This document shows, in pieces, positions 23,987 to 33,628 of a stretch of 64,000 bases of DNA. A program made the translations under genes and the position numbers. How positions within the stretch are numbered: the stretch's first letter is position 1; each line of letters starts with the position of its first letter. Below the pieces are notes generated by a model, which worked only from the letters and a program-made list of their open reading frames with translations, did not search any database and was not told the origin of the DNA. This DNA comes from Cladobotryum mycophilum (lineage: Eukaryota > Ascomycota > Sordariomycetes > Hypocreales > Hypocreaceae). The stretch is taken from positions 6,324,001 to 6,388,000 of the forward strand of contig CM071589.1 in the NCBI GenBank assembly GCA_036429605.1, written 5' to 3'.

Positions 23987-25419
23987 ATGGATCTATCCAT
24001 CACAGAGCTTGCAGCGCAGATATCGCAACTTGCGTCTACCCTCAGTGCCGAGCTAGGGGCTCGTGGCCTTCCACAGCCCGGTTTATCACGGGATAGTCTA
24101 GATGCCTATCCAACCGACGACGCCATTCATAAATCTCGAATGACTTTGATAGATGCAGCGCAAAGCCTCTTGAACCTCGCCATTGGACCAACTGATTACC
24201 TGAATTGGCTAACAATTAATGCAAGTTTTTCTCCAAACACATGTCTAACATGGGGATAATCGCTGAACGAGGAGCAGACTCCACAGGACTTGAATGCCCT
24301 CAACATTCTCTACAAGTTCAGTATTTTCCACGTCGTTCCACTCAATGGCGCCATATCATATACTGAAATCGCTCAAAAGACCGACCTTTCGGAGCAGCTT
24401 ATAAGACGCATCTTGGACCGAGCCATACTAATGTCACTGTTCCGCGAAACCGCACCAGGAACAAATTTCATAGAACACACTTCCTTCTCTGCGGAAGTAG
24501 TCAAGAAACCCGGTTTACGTGCCTGGATCGGGCACATGATGGAAGAAGAAGCACCCGCAGCGATCCGCACCGCAGACGCCCTCAAGAGGTCGCGAAAAGG
24601 GATCACCACGCGAAACTGGCATGGCGCTGCATTTCTTCCCCGATGCGCCAGATAACTATTCCTTCTTTGACTTTTTGGCGGAAGACGGCCGAGGGGAGAA
24701 GAAGGGATACCGGGCTCGACGATTTGACCAGGTGATGGCGCATGACGCCGAGGGGGTTCGAAAAGTAATGTCGTGTCGTTTCAGCAGGTCTTTAGTAGCG
24801 AAAATCTAGCCAATGCCACAGTTCTAGATGTGGGTAAATGTTTACTCTCTCTTTTTTATGACTGAACTAACACCAAGGCTATCATCAGGTCGGCGGATCT
24901 ACCGGACACATCACCATCGAGATTGCCAAACAATTCCCAGACCTTCGGTTCATCGTCAGCGACTTGCCTCAAACGGAAAAGGGCTTCGACCAAGTTCTGG
25001 AGGAGGAGAGTGGTCTCGCAAAAGACCGCATCTCCTTCTTAGGGCATGACTTCTTCCAGCCCTGGCCTCAGATTGACGTCGATATCATCATGATGAGACA
25101 CGTTCTGCACGACTGGTCCGATCCATACGCCGCAAAACTCATCCTCAATCTCATACCAATTCTAAAGCCGGAAGCGAGGCTCTTCATTATCGAGTCGGCA
25201 ATGGCAGACTCTACTCAAAGCGAAGCACCCTTGGCTATGAAGAAGTTCCGAAGCTCAATTGATCTTGCCATGTTGGCCCTCTTGAATGGTCGGGAGAGAA
25301 CGTCTAGCGACTGGGAAAACTTGTTTACAGGCGTGGACAAACGGTTCAAGGTGAGAGAGACTGGCCCTGTGTCTGACAGCAGATCCATGTTTATCGACAT
25401 TGTATTTGATGGCGAGTAA
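23987..25419 (+). CDS. Fungal O-methyltransferase (Methyltransf_2 type), frame-disrupted, possible pseudogene
   Basis: SAM-dependent O-methyltransferase of the kind found in fungal polyketide pathways; the substrate is unknown. Exons 23987-24220, 24278-24829 and 24889-25419. The dimerisation/winged-helix part (LYKFSIFHVVPL, ISYTEIAQKTDLSEQLIRRI) leads to the SAM motif LDVGGSTGHITIEIAKQFP, formed across the intron at 24830-24888. The catalytic region is MMRHVLHDWSDPYAAKLILN, with the usual His. Problems: the first intron needs a GC donor (GCAAGT at 24221) to stay in frame. There is one extra base around 24595-24601, where ALKRSRKG must continue as SPRETGMALHFF. One base is missing at the G5 run 24752-24756, where AHDAEG must continue as GSKSNVVSFQQ. 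The two shifts cancel, so the C-terminal third is in frame. No other biosynthetic gene is adjacent. It is either a decayed gene or one with base-calling errors. Confidence 0.75.
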
Positions 25420-26672
25420 GTTAGCAAGGTGGTCTTGAGGTGGTGGATGGTACGGGTAACAAATTAAGCTTATTTCTCCTCATCTTGGCATTGTGTGCTA
25501 TCCCGTCTTTCATTTAACGAAGGGCGTTGGTAGACACTTTCGTGGATGCTTGGTTTACACGTCGTATTAGTTCCCAGTGTATCTTCCATTTTGACTACTC
25601 CATGCTCATTTGAGCACCAACAAATCCATATTTTAATATTTTTACCATCTCATTCTTCATCATAACTCATCCATCCTTCATGTCCATTCCATTAGCCATT
25701 CCTCTCCAACATGCAATGATTCACAATGATTCCATCGTCATCCCAGCACATCATGTAGGGTAAGGCTATGCGGCTATCCACGGACATACGTAGACAAACT
25801 CGATTTATAATTACTATAGCAGAAGATCATTTCTCGTAAACTAGGCAGCATCGGAAATAGGACATTCATTAACGTGGGGGTTGGCTTTTGTTAGTCGGGC
25901 CGCACCGAGCACCAAAGAGGCAGCTGGAATAGCCCTTCACCTTGTACCAGGGGATGATCAGGGTAACGCCTTTCATGCTGTGTAGTAAGCCCCAAAAAGA
26001 TTTGTATTCTTGTAGAACAGACACGAATTGGCTTCGGACCCGCAAGTCTTAATCATTGAGACAATGTGCTCAATCGGATTGAGTTGTTACTGGCTGGTCA
26101 AGCCCACGTGCTGGAGGTCAATGGCGACCAAAGCTCTTCACGCATGTTAGGCCCCTCCTCCATAAAACAAGAACAATCTGACGATGGCTAGGGTATGATT
26201 GCAAGAACATTATCATGGATACGGGGGGAGCCACCTTCAGACCTGCCGCTAACAAAAACAAACTGCCTTCAAATGCCGACTCTTCCAGGGCCCTAAACCA
26301 GGGCACCCTATCCGGAGAACGCCGCGCTGATGGCCGGGAAGGGTTGCCAGCTTCTCAATCCGTCTCGGCTCCGATTATTCTCCCCCCACCGCAACTTATC
26401 AATACTGCTCATTGTGACTAACATACCATTCATGGCAAACATTACCCGTGTTTCAGACATCCCATGATTAATCAGTGCACCGAGAACCCCTTGAAAGCCC
26501 GTATCTTAACGACCTGACTATTTCGGCTGATCTGCATTCTAACAGCAACGTAGCTTGTAGTCTAATCACAATGGCAACAACTTTAAAAAGGCCATGGCTG
26601 GCCGCCACCTAAGATGTTTGGCTGGGATGTTGCCTTTTGTGTTTACTTTTCACAACAACCTACATCTTCACC
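25420..26672. other. Spacer at accessory/core boundary
   Basis: About 1.25 kb of ordinary sequence without supported frames (26118-26306 and 26215-26421 were dropped). It contains the SurE-like gene promoter; from here rightwards mostly conserved genes follow. Confidence 0.45.
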
Positions 26673-27713
26673 ATGAAGGCCGCAATCCCGGCCGCCATTC
26701 TCCTCCAGGCGCTGGCCGCCCAGGCCGTTCGCATCGTCCAATCCAACGACGATGGCTGGGCCGAGCTCTATATTCGTTCCTTCAATGACGCCCTGAACGC
26801 TGCTGGACACGATGTCGTCCTTTCCGGTCCCGCTGAGAACAAGTCCGGAGCTGGTATGAACAAACCCCTCCCCTTTTCACTTATACCCTCGTACCGCATA
26901 TCATCTATAATCCAACCCAAAAAAGAAAAAGAAAAAAGAAGAAGAAGAAGAGAAAGAAAGAAACAAAAAACACCACAAACTAACATCACCACAGGTTCCA
27001 GCGACGCCGATCCCGCCGCCCGCAAGGATCCCTGCGAATACAACTCCTGCCCCGGCAACAACGGCCCCGTCGGCACAAACACCACCCGCCCGGACCTCAA
27101 CTGGGTAAACTCCTACCCCGTCACCGCCATCAAGTACGGCATCGACACCTTCGGCCCCCAGCTCTGGGACGGCCAGAAGCCCGAGTTCGCCGTCACGGGC
27201 CCCAACGTCGGCACCAACCTCTTCGTCCAGGTGCCCTTCTCCGGCACCGTCGGCGCCGCCGTCTACGCCGCCCACAACGAGGGCATCCCCTCCATCGCCT
27301 TCTCCGGCGCCTCGACCGGCAACCTCGCGTGGAACACCTCCCCAGTGCCCCAGCGCAGCCTCGTCTACGCCCAGCTAGCCACCCAGCTCACCAACAAGGT
27401 CCTCGCCTCGGGGAAGCCCTATCTGCCCAAGGACGTCTTCCTCAACGTCAACTTCCCCGAGGTCACGGGAGCATGCACGGATGCCTCCAAGTTCAAGTGG
27501 GTGCTCAGCCGCATCAACCCGGGCACCATCTCCGCCCCGGACGTCAACTGGTGTGGCAGCACTCGTCTCCCTACTGAGTTGAGCGTGCACGACACAGATG
27601 GCTGCTACATCTCCGTCAGCATTGGTGATGCTAATGATAAGACTACCATCAACGATGATAGACAAGCTGTTGTTCTTGCCAAGCTGAAGGATATTTTGAC
27701 TTGCCTGCCTTAA
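26673..27713 (+). CDS. Secreted SurE-like phosphatase/5'-nucleotidase
   Basis: SurE-superfamily hydrolase (survival protein SurE fold), probably a secreted acid phosphatase or nucleotidase acting on phosphomonoesters. Exons 26673-26853 and 26995-27713, 299 residues. The start is the ATG of MKAAIPAAILLQALAAQA, a clear signal peptide. Metal-site motif SNDDGW follows almost at once (about residues 24-29), and SGPAENKSGAG corresponds to the second SurE loop, split by the intron. VTGPNVGTN and PSIAFSG are further conserved patches. Several cysteines (CEYNSC, GAC, NWCG, GCY, LTCL) suit an extracellular protein. The 141-bp intron has an unusual purine tract of AAAGAA/GAAGAA repeats on the coding strand, replacing the normal pyrimidine content. 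Codons are strongly C-ending, implying good expression. It converges with the glutamyl-tRNA synthetase gene. Confidence 0.88.
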   Translation: MKAAIPAAILLQALAAQAVRIVQSNDDGWAELYIRSFNDALNAAGHDVVLSGPAENKSGAGMNKPLPFSLIPSYRISSIIQPKKEKEKRRRRRERKKQKTPQTNITTGSSDADPAARKDPCEYNSCPGNNGPVGTNTTRPDLNWVNSYPVTAIKYGIDTFGPQLWDGQKPEFAVTGPNVGTNLFVQVPFSGTVGAAVYAAHNEGIPSIAFSGASTGNLAWNTSPVPQRSLVYAQLATQLTNKVLASGKPYLPKDVFLNVNFPEVTGACTDASKFKWVLSRINPGTISAPDVNWCGSTRLPTELSVHDTDGCYISVSIGDANDKTTINDDRQAVVLAKLKDILTCLP

Positions 27714-27881
27714 ATAAGTTGCCTCTGCCATTATATGAGCGCATAGTGTATAAAACCTAGAGACACACACCCTGTACATTAAATCAGTGTCATAGTACGC
27801 TCACTGATCTCTTTTGTATTTCAGGATTTTACAATTTTTTGTATGTTCAGCCACTAGCTAGTCAAGCATTTCTTTTGTAAT

Positions 27882-29838
27882 CTAAGCTTTAGGACCAGTC
27901 TTGCCAGTGGGAATGTTGAAGAGAACCACTCTTTTTCCCTTCTCGCCCTCCTCACCAGGTGCCCAGTCGTTTAATCCCTTGTCTACTCTGAAGAAACCTC
28001 GTCGCTCCAGCTGAATAATGTCGTCCTTCTTGAGTTCACCAACGCCACCATCACACCAAGCATCCTCCATGGTCGAAGTGTTGGGGTTCAAAAAGTCCTC
28101 AAGGTTGTCCTCTTCCTCCAACTTGTCCTTGGTGATCAGGTAGTCAAAGTCCCAAAGCTCGGCAGGAACCAAGTCGAAGCCCTCGGCGGACAGCCAGGTA
28201 ATCTTCTTCTCTGTGGCCTTGAAATCACCCTTGAGGTTAAGCTCGGCAGTCAGAGTTGGGATAGGATCCTCGGTAGGGATTCCGCGGATAATAGCATTAC
28301 CCCAGCCCATAAGAGTAACTTCCTCATTATCCTTGAAGCTCTTGGCATCTTCCTGGTCGACATAGACGGAGGACGAGTAAACCACCTTCTTAGTGCCAAC
28401 ACTAGGGTTCTTGGGGTGCTTGGGTTTATCCTCAACAGTGACGGCAGAAGGAGCCTCAGATCCGGTCAAAGTAACCTTGACCAAGTCCTTCTTGAGAAGG
28501 GCAGTGTGTCGGGGAGCAACAGGGTCAATCTCCTTTTTGTTGCTGGCCCAGAAGGTCGTCCAGTCCATGTTAACAACGTTTCGGCTAGGACCCTGTTTAA
28601 TGATAAAGTCTCGGAGAGCCTCAACGGTCATTCCTCGTCTTCGTACACCACGGATGGTGGGCATTCGGGGGTCATCCCAGCCCCAAACCTTGCCAGTGTC
28701 AACCAGCTTGGCCAGCTTACGCTTGGACAAGAAAGTCTTGATAAAGTTGATTCTGGAGAAATCCCACATGTGGACCTGGCGCAGCTCAAGGGTATCCAGG
28801 AACCACTGGTACTGAGGGTTTCGGTCGGTATACTCGGTAGATCTCAAGGCGTGTGTGACACCCTCGTGGCTGTCGACCACAGGGCAAGCAAAGTCGTACA
28901 TGGGGTACATCTTCCACTTTGTTCCGGTTCGGTGGTGTGTGTTTTCAACGTTGCATCGGTAGATAACGGGGTCTCGCATGGCCTTGTTGGGGTTGTCAAA
29001 GGACATCTTGGCACGGATGCAGTGAGCGACGCCCTCTTGAGAGCCCTGCCTCATCTCCTCAAAGATTCGAAGGGTCTCCTCCACGGGGCGTTCGCGGTGC
29101 TTGGAAGGGATACCGTCCATTCGCTCGCTTCGCATAGTCTCCTGGTCGGTGTCATCGGCGTAGGCCTTGCCCATCGAGATCAATTTCTTGCACATATCGT
29201 AAAGGTAATCGAAGTAGTCGGAGGTGTAAGTCAAGGTGTCAGGCTTGATGCCCATGAGTCCAAGATCCTCAACAATGGCGTCCTGGAATTCCTCCTTCTC
29301 CTTGGCTGGGTTGGTATCGTCCAATCGTAAACGCATCTGGCCCTTGTAAGCGACATGGCCAAAGTAGTCGCTGAGCAGAGCAGCCTTGGCGTGTCCGATG
29401 TGAAGGTAGCCACTACAATGAGTTAGAATACGACACTTTTATGCCGGAAAGGACAGTCTCATACGATGGCTCGGGAAGAAATCGAGTAACAACTCCCTTG
29501 TCGGTATCTTGAAGAGCGAGGTTGTAGTTGGCGCCGCCCTTGGGAGTAGCCTTTGCGGCAGCCTCGGCCTTGGTGGCTTCTTGAACTTCAGGATGGGTTT
29601 GCTCGATAAAGGTGAACCAACGAGTCAAGTTGGGCAGACCATTGCGTCTAATAAAACCAATGGTGACCTTGTTGGATCGGAGCGACTGCCAAACCTTGGT
29701 CTCAAGATCAGTCAGAGCGTAACCCTCAAGATAGGATCGCAAGGTCAAGTGCTTGTCCAGATCCCTCAGATGGGGTTCAATGGCCCGGAAGTCACCGCCG
29801 AGCTTGCCGGCAAGAATCTCAAGCTCCTCGTGCTTCAT
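27882..29838 (-). CDS. GUS1: Cytosolic glutamyl-tRNA synthetase
   Basis: Class I aminoacyl-tRNA synthetase charging tRNA-Glu in the cytosol. Exons 29838-29465 and 29412-27882, 634 residues. An N-terminal GST-like appended region (about 1-110, SLRSNKVTIGFIRRN.LPNLTRWFTFIEQ) resembles the Arc1-binding extension of yeast Gus1. The HIGH motif reads PSGYLHIGHAKAAL at about 123-136, formed exactly at the splice junction. The KMSKR-type loop is FLSKRKLAKLV (about 352-362). DPVIYRCN, HHRTGTKWKMYPMYDFACP and HALRSTEYTDRNPQY are GluRS/GlnRS core signatures, and the cytosolic GluRS rather than GlnRS pattern fits best. The C-terminal beta-barrel anticodon part ends LFNIPTGKTGPKA. It is divergent from the mitochondrial uL1 gene with a 307-bp shared upstream region. 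No anomalies. Confidence 0.93.
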
Positions 29839-30145
29839 TTCGAATAGTCACTTGTAATACGACTATATGATGGGGAAGAAATGAATAAGAAATCAAGTTC
29901 AGATTTCTCGTCACCAGTGAGTCAAAGGATCGATTTTCGCCGTGGTGGGGGAATGGAGGGGCTCGACGTCGAGTGAGGGGCGCCTGCAGGGGACAAATTT
30001 AATCGTTATCGATAACAACACTATCAAATTTCTTTTGGCCTAACTTCCGAGGCACGCCAATTAAGAGACGAAGACCAGCGTCGTTTCGAACTTTTGGTGC
30101 GATCGAGTTCTCTGTGCGAGGAGAGCTCCAGATAGCACCCAGAAA
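29839..30145. promoter_or_regulatory. Compact bidirectional promoter with 12-bp palindrome
   Basis: The 307-bp gap between two divergent translation-related genes must hold both promoters. A perfect palindrome GTTATCGATAAC lies at 30005-30016 near the middle, a plausible two-fold binding site. No factor can be named from sequence. Confidence 0.5.
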
Positions 30146-31099
30146 ATGGCACCAATCGACAGATGCTTGGCCTCCATGGCCAGGCTGAGTATTTCACAGC
30201 CATTATTGAGACCAGCAGCTCCGTTAATACCCCGATTCCTCGCGCCGGCTCTGGTGCAGTCCCGTCAAGCCTCCATCGTTCGCATCAAGAAGGTGAAGAA
30301 GAAGCGACCAGTTCCCAAGGACTTCAAGCGACACAATCTAGAAAAGAGAGATTTCCAACAATATTCTCTATGCGAGGCTATGCGGTATGCATCACCTGAC
30401 TAGATTGAACTCCGGCAGCTATTGACTTGAGCCAGTGTCTTCCGCGCAGTTGAAGTTGGCCAGCCGCCTGCGTCAATCAAGTACGAAATTCACATCAACC
30501 TCAAGACAGCCAGAAACGGCCCCGTCATCAAGAGCAGCATTCGACTCCCCCACCCCGTTCAGAGCGATTGGCAAATCGCCGTCATTTGCCCGGAAGGAAG
30601 TGAAATTGCCAACGCAGCAACCGCCGCAGGAGCCGTCGCAGTCGGCGAGGAGACACTTTTCGAAGCCATTCGTCAGGAGAAGATTGAATTCGACCGACTC
30701 ATCTGCCACGAGGGCAGCGAAAAGGCCCTCAACAAGGCTGGGCTGGGAAGGATCCTGGGTCCCAAGGGTCTCATGCCTAGCAAGAGGATGAAGACAATTG
30801 TTAGCGACGTGACCAAGTCTATCCGCGACTCGGCTGGTGCCGCAGATTATCGTGAGCGACAAGGAGCCATTCGCATGGCTATTGGACAGCTGGGACATAC
30901 ACCGGACCAACTGAAGGCGAACATCCAGACGCTGTTGAAGAAGGTGAAATCGGAATGTGCCGAAATTTCAGAAGAGGTATCAAAGGAAGTTCACGAAGTC
31001 ATCTTAAGTACGACAAACGGTCCGGCGTTGAGTTTAAGCGGGAAGCTGAATACCACGGAGAGCAAAATCACCGTGGAGGCGTTGTCGAGCATCATGTAG
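30146..31099 (+). CDS. MRPL1: Mitochondrial large-subunit ribosomal protein uL1m
   Basis: Ribosomal protein L1 of the mitoribosome stalk. Exons 30146-30384 and 30436-31099, 300 residues, joined in phase through VFRAVEVGQPPAS. The N-terminus (LSISQPLLRPAAPLIPRFL..QSRQASIVRIKKVKKKRPVP) is basic, serine- and arginine-rich and free of acidic residues at the start, as expected of a matrix-targeting presequence. The L1 signature is LNKAGLGRILGPKGLMPSKR, followed by the conserved C-terminal fold (GAADYRERQGAIRMAIG). Sequence between the exons begins GTATGC and ends GCCAG. Length fits fungal orthologues. It converges with COG2 (127-bp gap). Confidence 0.93.
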
Positions 31100-31226
31100 A
31101 CAATGAAATGACCTTGTGTGTAAAATTGTACAATATTCATGTCAAAGAATCAAAAAGGGATGACGAGTAGATGAACACCATGGAAGGGGTATCATATCCT
31201 TTCTATTTTGCTTGAGACATCAGGTA

Positions 31227-32099
31227 TCAACCGCCACGAAGAGCCTTGACGGCCTCATTTTTGGCATCGAGAATTCGATATATCCCAAGATAGCCCAGCA
31301 CTCGGTCCTGTCCCTTTGGACCAGCTACTCGGGCTTCTTTGAGTGCATTATTCAAGTCTAACAATAGTGTGTTTCGGCATTTAGTGAGCCGTACTCTTAG
31401 TTTGGCGACAAAGGGATGGTTATCGTCGAGACTGGCAGCCAGCGCCGTGATTTGACTACACTCGCGTGCCCAGGCGGACAATTTTGCTGGTGGGCTGCCG
31501 ATTAGGCCATCTACTCGGTCACGTTCGTCCTCGTCTTCCTCGTCGCTGTCATCGTCCCATTCCGGCGTGCCATTTGCCTTTGGTAAGCTATCCAAGGCCA
31601 ATTTTTCTTCCAGAGAGCTCAGCCGTTCGGATAGCTCGAGCATTTTCCGGCCTTGTTCAATATCTGACCGTACATGGCGCAATTCGCTAGTGAGCGACTC
31701 GGTCTCCTTCCTTCGCACCGTCACCTTTTCCTTGACTTCATCCACAGCTCTCCGGAACCCCAGAAGCGACACTTTGACATCCTCAACTTTATCATCACCT
31801 CCTTGCAGCTCCGATCCGAGAGATAAAAAGGCAGTGTAGTTTGAGTTTACGAGCTCCAGGAGCTCTGAGCTGATGGCAGCGGTCCGATCGCGTAGGTCTG
31901 ATCGCAGGTCTTCGAGAGTTTGATGCCGAGTTGGGAGAGCGGAGAGGTACGCAGCGGGCTGGAAGTTGAGGGCAAGGAAGTCGGTACGTGGAAGCGCGGC
32001 TGGGAATGGCAGAGGGACGTCGTCTTCATTGTCTGAGGAGTCGGATGATGGGAGGTTAAAGGCCGGCGACGGGCGCAGCGGTAACGAGGAGCTTGCCAT
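31227..32099 (-). CDS. COG2: Conserved oligomeric Golgi complex subunit 2
   Basis: COG2, lobe A subunit of the Golgi tethering complex for retrograde vesicle traffic (PF06148-type N-terminal domain). Single exon, 290 residues. Characteristic features are the N-terminal FLALNFQPAAYLSALPTRHQTLEDLRSDLRD segment, LLELVNSNYTAFLSLGSEL, and a long helical coiled-coil region (about 105-170). An acidic loop with WDDDSDEEDEDE near 185 precedes the second helical part. Fungal COG2 proteins are about this short, lacking the animal C-terminal domain. Start ATG (MASSSLPLRPSP) has no upstream in-frame alternative with support. Divergent from HapX over 1.5 kb. Confidence 0.88.
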   Translation of the reverse strand: MASSSLPLRPSPAFNLPSSDSSDNEDDVPLPFPAALPRTDFLALNFQPAAYLSALPTRHQTLEDLRSDLRDRTAAISSELLELVNSNYTAFLSLGSELQGGDDKVEDVKVSLLGFRRAVDEVKEKVTVRRKETESLTSELRHVRSDIEQGRKMLELSERLSSLEEKLALDSLPKANGTPEWDDDSDEEDEDERDRVDGLIGSPPAKLSAWARECSQITALAASLDDNHPFVAKLRVRLTKCRNTLLLDLNNALKEARVAGPKGQDRVLGYLGIYRILDAKNEAVKALRGG

Positions 32100-33628
32100 G
32101 CTGTGCTACAATATGCACCAACGATTATCACAGCTTTTAATAACAGCAAAAACCAATGACGAGAGGTGGAAGTTGGTGTTGATGCAGCTGTTACTTTTTA
32201 CGGTGGTTAGTAAAGATAGATTAAGTTGACACCATTGAGGACGCTTCAATGTATCGCATTGTTGAATAACCCCGGTATCTGCATCTATCTAAAGCTTATG
32301 TAGGCAGTCTGTTTTGACAAGGCAAATGAACGAAGCAAGCAAAGAATGTTGTAAAATATGTGACTGACTTGGTTACTCTTTATACTCCATTCACATGCCG
32401 ATAAACAATGCTTCATTGATTAATTGTCTTGGCTTGCGATATCGGGCAATTGGCCATGGCGATTCTTCTGCTGCATTGGAAGGGCCGCAAAATCCGGCTC
32501 ATCACAGATCTCACCTGGCCCGAACTCAACAGCCGACGCTGCCCATCAAGGGTTTGTTCATTTAAATACGGAAGATGCCGTGAGACGCTGATGCGACGCT
32601 GAGTTGACTCATCAGAGCCTGGTTTGGTACGCTTGGTCGGTACTTTTGAACAAAGACATGAACCTTGTTTCCATTCCACACACACGATGTTGAGAGAAGG
32701 GCGAATACTACCGTGGCCCCAACCAATTCTGCATCGACCCTTGAGACAATGCAGCCTTAGTGAATGGATACGACACCGAATCCCTTTTCCACCCGAGGAA
32801 CATGAGTCGGAATCCGCACTTATTCTCGGCCAAAGACAGCAAAAGGGCCGCCCCCATCTGTGCCTTATATCGGACGTGTTAAGGGTGCGGGGAATGAGAA
32901 GGAGAAACTCTGGATCCTGAATGGCTGCTCCGGAAAAATAGAAAAGGTGGGGCGCTAGACGTCAAATTTTTATCAATCAAATCTTATCAATCAGTCCGTC
33001 CCACATCTGATCTCCTGGAATCGGACCACTTGCACCCTCTCGCGCGCTTGCTCTCACTCAAGTCCAGAAAGGCGCACTAAGCACGCTGAGAACACATGTA
33101 AATCCCTTTGAAACCCCTCACTTCTGTTTCTCGAATGCAACTCTTGCATTCTTGCATTCCTCAACTTTTGTATCCCCAGTCAATGCCAACTCTGTCATTC
33201 CCAACGACTCATCCATCGGCTGGTCGGCTGTCAGCATAACGTGCACCCATAACGTTCGCCAACAGCGTATGCCAGACAAAGCGCCCCCGAGTCCCGTCGG
33301 TGAGTTGGCAGCGGCAAAAGTCAGGTTGACAAATCTTTGTTCTGTTTGTTGGTGAATAACCTGGGGAGGGACGACTCATCCAAGATATCCTTTCTCAGCC
33401 TTCACTCTATTTAAATATTCATCCTCTTTACACAATTCGCCAGTCTCAACCCAAGCGTCTGTTGCAGAGACGCAGGAACAGATAAACAAATAGATTTGTT
33501 TTGTCGGATTTCCGAGGTCTGCAACGAATTGCTGACGGCAAAAGAACCATAAACCCACTTTTATTTGTTCGCTGTTGGTCTCGGTCCGGCTGTGCGTCGT
33601 CCTTGTGCTTAGCTGAGCCGCCACCACA
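32100..33628. promoter_or_regulatory. Divergent upstream region of COG2 and HapX with paired GATA-type sites
   Basis: No supported coding frame. TTATCAATCA occurs twice 14 bases apart (32970-32979 and 32984-32993). Read on the minus strand these are TGATTGATAA, GATA-factor-type cores resembling the ATCWGATAA consensus of the iron repressor SreA. In studied fungi SreA represses hapX when iron is plentiful, so these are candidate operators by position and sequence. They have not been tested. The leader near 33400-33628 is long and may contain the HapX 5' UTR. Confidence 0.4.

Noticed and set aside
28416..29330. A 304-codon plus-strand open frame
   Set aside because: It is fully antisense to the glutamyl-tRNA synthetase exon, which has all class I signatures; the frame is a codon-bias shadow.
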